The notes under the pieces are model-generated. The model was given only the letters and a program-made list of their open reading frames with translations, did no database searches and was not told the origin of the DNA. The position numbers and the translations under genes are program-made. This document shows, one piece after another, positions 46,349 through 53,806 of a DNA stretch of 64,000 bases (positions within the stretch are counted from its first letter, which is position 1; the number at the start of each line of letters is the position of its first letter). Location of the stretch: the NCBI GenBank assembly GCA_017621225.1, contig JAGATN010000021.1, positions 116,333-180,332 of the forward strand, given 5' to 3'. The DNA is from Muribaculaceae bacterium (GTDB lineage Bacteria > Bacteroidota > Bacteroidia > Bacteroidales > Muribaculaceae).

Positions 46349-47173
46349 ATGAATAGAATAAATAGTTCCATAATATGTATGTTATTGCTTTTCAACATTG
46401 CCGCAATGCCGGCCAATGCTGCAGATGCCGATGATAATACATTGACCACAAAGCAAGAACGCAACTTCATTCGTAACGGAAATAAGCTATATCGTGAAAA
46501 GCGTTTTGCCGACGCTGAAGTACAATATAGAAAAGCCTTGAACGAAGTTCCTTCATCTGAAACGGCCGCATTCAATTTGGCGGCATCGTTGATACGTCAG
46601 TCGGGCTCGGCCGATCCGAATGCCGAAAACAATCCCTTGCAATCTGCACAACAGATTCTTGGTGATTTATCAAAAACGGCTAAAGACATCAACATAGCCG
46701 AACTCGCATTTTACAATCTGGGCAACATCGCTTTTAATCAAGAAAATTATGAGCGAAGCATTGAAATGTATAAAAACTCCCTACGTAAAAATCCTGACAA
46801 TGACTTGACAAGAGAGAATCTGCGACTTGCTCAAATAAAGCTCAAAGAGCAACAAGACTCAAAGTCAAATAAAGAACAGAATAAGGATCAGGAGGAAAAC
46901 AAAGACCAGAACAAAGATCAGAATAAGGATCAAAATCAAAACCAAGATAAGAATCAAGACCAAAACAAAGATCAAAATAAAGATCAGGACAAACAAGAAG
47001 ATAAAGACGATAAAAAGAAGCAACAGCCACAGCAACAGGGCATAAGCGATGCAAATGCCGATAAGATTCTTAAGGCTATGGAAAACGAGGAAGCGGCTAC
47101 TCGCCGCCGAGTCGAAGCTGAAAAGAAGAAAGCTGCTGCAACTCAACGTAAACGTGTGATAAATCCTTGGTAA
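46349..47173 (+). CDS. batC: BatC, TPR protein with low-complexity tail
   Basis: A 274-residue exported protein with signal peptide (to about residue 25), about two to three TPR repeats (KLYREKRFADAEVQYRKAL, AFYNLGNIAFNQENYERSIEMYKNSL), then a long linker made of NKDQ-type repeats and a basic, Gln-rich end. TPRs give a protein-binding platform; the repeat linker is probably disordered and its copy number may vary between strains. Confidence 0.88.
   Translation: MNRINSSIICMLLLFNIAAMPANAADADDNTLTTKQERNFIRNGNKLYREKRFADAEVQYRKALNEVPSSETAAFNLAASLIRQSGSADPNAENNPLQSAQQILGDLSKTAKDINIAELAFYNLGNIAFNQENYERSIEMYKNSLRKNPDNDLTRENLRLAQIKLKEQQDSKSNKEQNKDQEENKDQNKDQNKDQNQNQDKNQDQNKDQNKDQDKQEDKDDKKKQQPQQQGISDANADKILKAMENEEAATRRRVEAEKKKAAATQRKRVINPW
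46879..47011 (+). repeat. in-frame 12-base repeat encoding NKDQ units in batC
   Basis: Imperfect tandem units such as AACAAAGATCAG encode repeated Asn-Lys-Asp-Gln. Units differ mostly at synonymous or K/Q positions and the frame stays open, so length changes by slippage would be in-frame. The flanks are ordinary batC coding sequence. Confidence 0.8.
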
Positions 47174-47185
47174 TAGATACGATTT

Positions 47186-49009
47186 ATGAAACGAAGCATA
47201 TTTACATTAACCTTTATAATCGCCATGGCATCCTTGGCGTTTGCTCAGGTATCGTTCACCTTGATCGCACCTTCAAGAGTTGCTGTCGGTGAACGGTTTC
47301 CGGTGACATTTCAATTGAAAAATGCCGAAGGTTCATCACTAAAAGCACCAACCATCAGCGGGTGTAAGCTCCTTATGGGGCCGAGCGAATCGACGAGCCG
47401 CAGCTCGTACATCGTAAACGGTCGTATGACATCTTCTTCGCGACATGACTATACGTATTATTACCGCGCGGAAGCAGAAGGTACATATACCATTGGCGAG
47501 GCTTCCATAATTGCCGATGGCAAACCAATGACCACCAAGTCGGCTACGCTGACCATCGTTCCCGCTCCTTCGGGCGCGCAGTCGGGTTCCGCGCAGCAAG
47601 CCCCGGTCGACATTGATGACATCAACACGCAGTCGGCCGACAGATCAGTGTCGTCAAACGATGTATTCGTAAAGATATATCTGTCAAAGGCTACCGCTTA
47701 CGAGCAAGAAGCCATTGAATGTACCATAAAGTTATACACCAAATATTCAATTTCATCGTTCTTCCCCACCAAGCAGCCGAGCTTTGATGGTTTCTTGATT
47801 CAGGAACTCGATTTGCAGCCGGCGTTAAACGAAATTGAGCAGTATAACGGTCAAAACTACATGACTGCCATTTTAAAGAAATGCATAATATTCCCTCAAA
47901 AATCGGGTAAGCTTACCATCAACTCGGGCAATTATGACATAAAGGTGGTGCAATACGACAATGTAAACATGGGATTCTTTACCGTTCGCAATCCACAGGA
48001 ACGCGACATAAAGGTAAGCTCAAATTCCGCTTCGATAAATATAAAGCCACTCCCCTTCCCGCAACCCGACGGATTTACCGGTGCAGTAGGTAAATTCAAC
48101 ATCGACAGCCGACTCGTAGGAAATTCATTCCGAACCAACGAACCGGCAACGCTCATATACACCATTTCAGGCACGGGAAACATTAAGTACATAAAGGAAC
48201 CCGTAATTGATTTCCCCTCGGAGTTCGAACAATACACACCTAAGAGTGACATCGTTGACAATGTAGTGGGCGGCAATGTAACGGGCAAAATGACCATTGA
48301 GTACACGTTCGTACCACAGAGCGTCGGAGATTTCAAAATCGGTAGTGACGACTTCGTCTACTTTGACGTCGATAAGAAAGAGTATGTGACCATAACTACT
48401 CCGGCTTACAACATAAAAGTAGTCAAGGGCCTGACATCGGCATCTACCGAAACGGGAAAACAAAACATTGCAGCCAAAAACACCGACATACTTCACATAC
48501 ATCTTGGCGACAAGAATCTGAAATCGGATCATACACCCGTAATAGAGCGTTGGTGGTATTGGATGATATACGTCATTATCATCATGGCATTTTCAGGAGT
48601 GCTTTACGTGTATAGCCGAAACATCAAGCGTTCGGCCGACGTAACCGGATTGCGTCTCGCCAAAGCCAACAAGGTTGCACAACGATGCCTTAAGCTATCG
48701 CATAAATTCATGGTTGAAAACAACACCGACCTTTTCTATGAGGAAATGTTGAAGGCCATATGGGGCTATTTGAGCGACAAACTGTCGATTCCGGCCTCAC
48801 AATTGTCGCGTGACAACATATCATCCGAGCTTGCCAAATTCGGAGCTCCCGACAATTTGTCTCAATCGATAATCGAAGTGCTTGACGATTGCGAAATGGC
48901 TCGATATGCTCCCGTTCAGACCCAAGGTCAAACTGAAGCAATATATGCCAAAGCTACCGAAGCCATAAATAATATGGAAAATCTGAAACGCAAAAAATCA
49001 AAAGTATAA
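47186..49009 (+). CDS. batD: BatD, large periplasmic protein
   Basis: A 607-residue protein with a signal peptide (to about residue 20), a long series of beta-sandwich domains (SFTLIAPSRVAVGERFPVTF, YLSKATAYEQEAIECTIKLYTKYSI) and one transmembrane helix (WWYWMIYVIIIMAFSGVLYVY, about 455-475) before a cytoplasmic helical tail. The architecture and place match BatD (Pfam 'oxygen tolerance'). Function in the Bat complex is not settled. Confidence 0.9.
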   Translation: MKRSIFTLTFIIAMASLAFAQVSFTLIAPSRVAVGERFPVTFQLKNAEGSSLKAPTISGCKLLMGPSESTSRSSYIVNGRMTSSSRHDYTYYYRAEAEGTYTIGEASIIADGKPMTTKSATLTIVPAPSGAQSGSAQQAPVDIDDINTQSADRSVSSNDVFVKIYLSKATAYEQEAIECTIKLYTKYSISSFFPTKQPSFDGFLIQELDLQPALNEIEQYNGQNYMTAILKKCIIFPQKSGKLTINSGNYDIKVVQYDNVNMGFFTVRNPQERDIKVSSNSASINIKPLPFPQPDGFTGAVGKFNIDSRLVGNSFRTNEPATLIYTISGTGNIKYIKEPVIDFPSEFEQYTPKSDIVDNVVGGNVTGKMTIEYTFVPQSVGDFKIGSDDFVYFDVDKKEYVTITTPAYNIKVVKGLTSASTETGKQNIAAKNTDILHIHLGDKNLKSDHTPVIERWWYWMIYVIIIMAFSGVLYVYSRNIKRSADVTGLRLAKANKVAQRCLKLSHKFMVENNTDLFYEEMLKAIWGYLSDKLSIPASQLSRDNISSELAKFGAPDNLSQSIIEVLDDCEMARYAPVQTQGQTEAIYAKATEAINNMENLKRKKSKV

Positions 49010-49010
49010 T

Positions 49011-49790
49011 ATGAGAACCATATATCTGTTTGCAATATTAGTACTCACATCCGTTTTGTCATGCAAGGCATCCGATTCGCTCGTTGCACGAGCCGATTCG
49101 GCATATTCCGAGGACAACTTTGCTGAAGCACTCCAATTATACAACGAAGCGTCCACCCACGGCACGTCGTCGTCATTATACTACAACATCGGCAATTGCC
49201 ACTATCGCCTGGGGCAATTGGGGCAATCGATAGTGGCATATGAGCGCGCGCTGCGACTCGACCCCAATAATGCCGACGCAAAAGCCAATTTAGCTTTCGT
49301 AAATGATAAGATAATCGATCGACAGGGTGAACGAGGAACATTCATAAGCAACACGTTCGATAACATCTCATTCTTTTTGGGATCCGACTCGTGGGCTTGG
49401 ATTTCGCTCGTTTTATTCATCGTATTCATAGCCGCAGTGGCCATATACACCTTCACGTCGAACATTCCGCTTCGAAAGGTCGGATTTTTTGGTGGCATAA
49501 TAGTTCTGTTGCTTTGCATAAGTTGTATGATATTCTCATTTCATAGCGCATCATTGAGCAACAACAAGAATTTTGCCATAATAACGGCTCCTTCCACCAT
49601 ATTAAGCACATCGCCGCGTGTGCCCAAGGATCGAAACGAGGAGGCCATGTTGCTCCATGAAGGTACTAAAGTTGAAATCCGTGACTCCGTGTCATCACAT
49701 AATGATTCTACCAACGTAAAATGGTATGACGTTCAGGTAGATAACGCACACAGAGCATGGATTAAGTCATCTGACATCGAAAAAATTTAA
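49011..49790 (+). CDS. batE: BatE, TPR and SH3-like protein
   Basis: A 259-residue protein with a lipoprotein-like N-terminus (LTSVLSC, Cys near residue 18), TPR repeats (SLYYNIGNCHYRLGQLGQSIVAYERALRL), two transmembrane helices (about 125-175), and a C-terminal SH3-like domain (WYDVQVDNAHRAWIKSSDIEKI). It completes the eight-gene operon. It starts one base after the batD stop. Confidence 0.88.
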   Translation: MRTIYLFAILVLTSVLSCKASDSLVARADSAYSEDNFAEALQLYNEASTHGTSSSLYYNIGNCHYRLGQLGQSIVAYERALRLDPNNADAKANLAFVNDKIIDRQGERGTFISNTFDNISFFLGSDSWAWISLVLFIVFIAAVAIYTFTSNIPLRKVGFFGGIIVLLLCISCMIFSFHSASLSNNKNFAIITAPSTILSTSPRVPKDRNEEAMLLHEGTKVEIRDSVSSHNDSTNVKWYDVQVDNAHRAWIKSSDIEKI

Positions 49791-49916
49791 GCTCATATGT
49801 TATAAAACACATGATTATTACGGCTTAAAATTTGTATGTTTAAAATATATGGCCTATATTTATGTCGATTATTTAAACACTGAATTTATTTATTTACCAA
49901 TAAAACTTATAGCATT

Positions 49917-50174
49917 ATGGCTAAAACAATTACCTTCAACGATCTACGCCGTCTGAAAGATAGTCTTCCCGATGGCGCTACCCATCAAATCGCCGACAAG
50001 TTAAACATAACCGTTCAAACCGTTCGCAATTATTTTGGGGGAAGCAATTATGAGTTCGGTAAAAATTGCGGCGTTCACATTGAACCCGGACCTGACGGGG
50101 GCATTGTAGTGCTCGATGATACTACCATATACGATATGGCAGTCGAAATACTCAAGGAACAGAATAAAGACTGA
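49917..50174 (+). CDS. small HTH-like DNA-binding protein
   Basis: An 85-residue protein whose N-terminal half resembles a helix-turn-helix (GATHQIADKLNITVQTVRNYF), where the LNITVQTVRNYF part looks like a recognition helix. The C-terminal half (GGIVVLDDTTIYDMAVEIL) is a short beta-helix unit. I do not recognise a named family. It stands alone, 126 bases after batE; that gap holds no clear promoter. Confidence 0.75.
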   Translation: MAKTITFNDLRRLKDSLPDGATHQIADKLNITVQTVRNYFGGSNYEFGKNCGVHIEPGPDGGIVVLDDTTIYDMAVEILKEQNKD

Positions 50175-50261
50175 CGCAAGAGCACAACAAATAAACAATA
50201 CTCATATCTTCTCTCTCCACTTACCCCCTTTATTCCTTGACACACATTAATTTGATTGAAT

Positions 50262-51374
50262 ATGGTTGACCGATTGATTACCGTTGCCATCCACACCTAC
50301 GACAGGGCTCTGGAATTGAAAAGCCTTTTGGAAAGCGAAGGCATCACCGTTTCGCTTCAAAATGTCAACCTCGATCACCCGATAGTTGCATCCGGAGTAA
50401 GGGTGCGCATCATGGAGCGCGACCTCCCATTGGCGCTAAGAATAATCGAAAACGCTGAAATATTTTCAAATCCCAAGATATCGGCCGACTCAACACGCAC
50501 TAAATCACCCATAATCGTCCCGGTCGACTTTTCCGATTATTCACGTCGGGCATGCGATTTTGCTTTTCATTTGGCAATGTCGCATAAAACGTCGATAACC
50601 ATACTCCATTCATACGTCAATCCCAATATATCAAATTCGCTGCAACTTACCGATACGCTAAGCTACGACATAGCAAATACTGAAAATTACGAATGTTTTG
50701 AGCAGGAAGCCCATCGTCAGATGGATCGATTTATCGCCGACATCCGCAATAACATAAAAGAAGGCTTGTTGCCGCCCGTAAAATTCAATTTTGAAATTGC
50801 CGAAGGCATCCCCGAAGATGTAATCAATCAGTATGCAAAGGATCATAATCCGCAACTGATAGTAATGGGAACGCGCGGCACCGACACGAAGGAGCGCGAA
50901 CTCGTTGGCAGCGTTACGGCCGAAGTGCTTGACACATGTCGATATCCGGTATTTACAATTCCGGAGTCTGTCAACATATCATCTGACGCCGACATAAACC
51001 ATGCCGTATTCTTCAGCAACCTCGATCAGGAAGACATATTGGCCCTCGACTCGTTGCATCGTCTTCTGCCCGATAGGCATCTGACCGTAACATTGGTTAA
51101 TATACCGTCGAAGAAGCAGCCTTCAAACGTTGACGGGCCCATAAATGCCCTGTTGAAATATTGCAGCGAACATTACGTTGACTACGACTTCAATCTCGAG
51201 AAGCTGAATCTAAAAAGCCTTGACGACGACTACAAACGCATTAGCAAAAACCACGTAGATCTGATTGTGGTGCCAAACAAGCGGAAAAACATATTTGCCC
51301 GTTTGTTTAATCCCGGCATAGCGCACAGATTGTTGTTTCACTCCGACATTGCCATGATGGTAATACCGGTGTGA
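50262..51374 (+). CDS. universal stress protein with N-terminal DUF2007-like domain
   Basis: A 370-residue protein. Residues 1-70 resemble DUF2007 (ITVAIHTYDRALELKSLLESEGI), then come two UspA-type folds: the first is complete (IIVPVDFSDYSRRACDFAFHLA, with nucleotide loop VMGTRGTDTKERELVGSVTAEVL), the second degenerate. The ATG at 50262 is chosen over a TTG two codons upstream. Function is probably ATP-linked stress signalling; the fusion is less usual. Confidence 0.82.
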   Translation: MVDRLITVAIHTYDRALELKSLLESEGITVSLQNVNLDHPIVASGVRVRIMERDLPLALRIIENAEIFSNPKISADSTRTKSPIIVPVDFSDYSRRACDFAFHLAMSHKTSITILHSYVNPNISNSLQLTDTLSYDIANTENYECFEQEAHRQMDRFIADIRNNIKEGLLPPVKFNFEIAEGIPEDVINQYAKDHNPQLIVMGTRGTDTKERELVGSVTAEVLDTCRYPVFTIPESVNISSDADINHAVFFSNLDQEDILALDSLHRLLPDRHLTVTLVNIPSKKQPSNVDGPINALLKYCSEHYVDYDFNLEKLNLKSLDDDYKRISKNHVDLIVVPNKRKNIFARLFNPGIAHRLLFHSDIAMMVIPV

Positions 51375-51401
51375 AAACAATCCGTTATAAGCAGTAAAAA
51401 A

Positions 51402-52715
51402 TTACTTTCTGTAAATTCTTGCGCCCAATGAATTCAATCGGGCGTCAATGTCCTCGTATCCGCGATCAATTTGACTGATATTCCCAATTTCGCTCGTGCC
51501 GGTAGCCGACATTGCGGCAATCAGCATGGCTATGCCGGCCCTGATGTCGGGCGAAAGCATATGGTTGGCTCTCAATGGGAATTTGTGGTCAAGACCTATG
51601 ACGACGGCTCTGTGAGGATCGCACAACATTATTTGGGCGCCCATGTCAATGAGCCTGTCGACAAAAAACAATCGGCTTTCAAACATCTTCTGATGTATAA
51701 GCACGCTACCGCTACACTGCGTCGCCACGACGAGCATGACGCTAAGCAAATCAGGCGTCAGCCCCGGCCAGGGAGCATCGGCTATTGTTAGAATCGAGCC
51801 GTCAAGGGCAGTCTCAATCTCATAACAGTCCTGTTCGGGAACATATATGTCATCGTTTACCTGCTCAAGGGCAATGCCGAGACGTTTGAAGCTATCGGGT
51901 ATTATGCCCAGATTGTCATACGACACATTTTTTATGGTTATGGCACTTCTGTTAAGCGCTGCCATGCCGATGAAGCTACCTACTTCAATCATATCGGGCA
52001 GAATGGTATGCTCGGTTCCTTTGATGGATTCCGTGCCGTGTATGCGCAGTAAGTTCGACCCCAAGCCTTCAATCTCTACCCCCATTGCCATGAGCATGCG
52101 GCATAGCTGCTGTATGTATGGTTCGCATGCGGCATTGTATATCGTCGTTACCCCCTCGGCGAGCGCGGATGCCATTATTATGTTGGCGGTTCCCGTAACG
52201 GAGGCTTCGTCAAGTAGCATATATGTGCCTTTCAACCTACCGCTCTCACCTACCGTAAGATGATATGCCTTTTTCGTGTCGTCATAGTCAAGGTTGGCTC
52301 CCAGATTTACGAGACCGGTTATATGCGTGTCAACTTTTCGTCTGCCTATTTTGTCGCCACCGGGCTTCGCGAAATATGCCATGCCGAAATGGCTGAGCAA
52401 CGGCCCCACTACCATTACCGAACCTCTAAGCGAAGCGCAACGCTCCACGAATTCGCGACTCGATATGTAATCGGTGTTTATGTCATCGGCTTGAAACACG
52501 TACTTTCCCTTGCCCAAACGCCTTACTTTTACACCCATACCCTCCAGGAGCGCTATCAGATTGCGCACGTCCAATATTTCAGGTATGTTTGATACGGTTA
52601 CCGGCGATGATGTGAGAAGCGTAGCGCTTATTATTTGCAGAGCCTCGTTTTTGGCACCTTGAGGTTCTATCGACCCCGACAATTTATGTCCGCCTTCTAT
52701 TATGAATGTATTCAT
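51402..52715 (-). CDS. murA: UDP-GlcNAc enolpyruvyl transferase MurA, Cys-to-Asp active site
   Basis: Transfers enolpyruvate from PEP to UDP-GlcNAc, the first committed step of peptidoglycan synthesis. The 437-residue protein has the EPSP-synthase fold, the N-terminal KNEAL motif and the DEASVTGTANI segment. The active-site loop reads KPGGDKIGRRKVD, with Asp121 where most bacteria have the fosfomycin-targeted Cys (PGGC). Asp in this place keeps activity but prevents covalent attack by fosfomycin, as in mycobacteria and chlamydiae. It is 18 bases after murB, forming a two-gene wall operon. Confidence 0.93.
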   Translation of the reverse strand: MNTFIIEGGHKLSGSIEPQGAKNEALQIISATLLTSSPVTVSNIPEILDVRNLIALLEGMGVKVRRLGKGKYVFQADDINTDYISSREFVERCASLRGSVMVVGPLLSHFGMAYFAKPGGDKIGRRKVDTHITGLVNLGANLDYDDTKKAYHLTVGESGRLKGTYMLLDEASVTGTANIIMASALAEGVTTIYNAACEPYIQQLCRMLMAMGVEIEGLGSNLLRIHGTESIKGTEHTILPDMIEVGSFIGMAALNRSAITIKNVSYDNLGIIPDSFKRLGIALEQVNDDIYVPEQDCYEIETALDGSILTIADAPWPGLTPDLLSVMLVVATQCSGSVLIHQKMFESRLFFVDRLIDMGAQIMLCDPHRAVVIGLDHKFPLRANHMLSPDIRAGIAMLIAAMSATGTSEIGNISQIDRGYEDIDARLNSLGARIYRK

Positions 52716-52733
52716 TTGTAGCTTATTCTATAT

Positions 52734-53738
52734 TTATTTTACATGGTCAACCTCAGGATGCAATTCGATGCCGAAGCGCAACCTAACGCTATCTATTATT
52801 TTGTTTTCCAATTCAATCACATCGTTGGGAGTCGCATGTCCGTCCGAATTCACTATTATGAGTGGCTGCTTATGCCATACGGCGGCTCCGCCATGAGTGC
52901 TACCCTTCCACCCGCACTGCTCTATGAGCCATGCAGCGGGTATCTTAACCCCTCCTTCTACGTCGTAATGCGGAACGTTGCAATCCTGACTTATGCTTTC
53001 GTATAATTCGCGGCTCACTATCGGATTCTTAAAAAAGCTCCCCGCGCTCCCCACCGATTCAACGGCCGGTAGCTTGGAGGCGCGTATGCGTCCTACGGCA
53101 CTCCTGACATCCGATGGCGTGGGATTGTCCGCGACTTCCGATTTTAGATTGCCGTAATCGAGATTTGCCGTTCCGTCATATTGTAGTATCATTTTTAAGC
53201 CCGTCACTATATATCGTTTCCGATTTTCAGGGCGTTTGAATATGGAGTCTCGATAACCGTATGCGCACTCCGCGTTTTTGAATTCACGGAATGCATTGGT
53301 CATTACGTCATAACATTCCACGCTTTCTATCACGTCTTTTACCTCTACGCCATATGCACCTATGTTTTGTACTGCGGCAGCGCCCGCCTCTCCGGGTATG
53401 TCCGAAAGATTTTCTATGCCCCAAAGATTGCGTGTGCAAGCCCAATCGATCAAATCGTCAAATTTCAGACCGGCGCCGACGCTTACGCGCACTTTTCTGT
53501 CATCGAGCATTTCAACTTCGATTCCGGCTATGCGTGAGTGCAATATGTAGCCATCGTAATCACCGGTAAACAGCAGATTGCTTCCGCCGCCTATGTGCAT
53601 CCATTTCTTGTCTTTTATTTCAGATGCTATTGACGGCAAGTCGTGTATTGAATCATATTCAATCCAATCATTGCACTTCACCGTCATTCCAAAAGTGTTG
53701 TGCTTAGTAATGTCGTAATCGGGTATTCGTATTACCAT
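52734..53738 (-). CDS. murB: UDP-N-acetylenolpyruvoylglucosamine reductase MurB
   Basis: Reduces the MurA product to UDP-MurNAc using FAD and NADPH. The 334-residue protein has the FAD-binding segment HIGGGSNLLF, the domain around GIENLSDIPGEAGAAAVQNIGAYGVE, and the catalytic Ser in SAGSFFKNP. The short second domain with YGYRDSIFK shows the type I (E. coli-like) form. The ATG at 53738 is preferred to the TTG at 53747. It has a strong promoter of its own and precedes murA. Confidence 0.94.
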   Translation of the reverse strand: MVIRIPDYDITKHNTFGMTVKCNDWIEYDSIHDLPSIASEIKDKKWMHIGGGSNLLFTGDYDGYILHSRIAGIEVEMLDDRKVRVSVGAGLKFDDLIDWACTRNLWGIENLSDIPGEAGAAAVQNIGAYGVEVKDVIESVECYDVMTNAFREFKNAECAYGYRDSIFKRPENRKRYIVTGLKMILQYDGTANLDYGNLKSEVADNPTPSDVRSAVGRIRASKLPAVESVGSAGSFFKNPIVSRELYESISQDCNVPHYDVEGGVKIPAAWLIEQCGWKGSTHGGAAVWHKQPLIIVNSDGHATPNDVIELENKIIDSVRLRFGIELHPEVDHVK

Positions 53739-53761
53739 GGTCGTCAACGTTTATGCCTTTA

Positions 53762-53792
53762 CAAAAATAAGCATTTTCCGTCATCCCACAAA
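53762..53792 (-). promoter_or_regulatory. promoter of murB-murA
   Basis: On the minus strand TTTG (53792-53789), 19 bases, TATTTTTG (53769-53762): an exact consensus match, 23 bases before the murB ATG. Confidence 0.72.
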
Positions 53793-53806
53793 ATGAAAGC
53801 CTGTCA

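Noticed and set aside
46879-47011. Regular repeats as a CRISPR array
   Set aside because: The repeats are 12-base in-frame coding units of batC without spacers.
49843-49861. AAATATA-N5-TATATTT inverted repeat after batE
   Set aside because: Seven A/T pairs only; likely chance in AT-rich intergenic sequence and too weak for a terminator.
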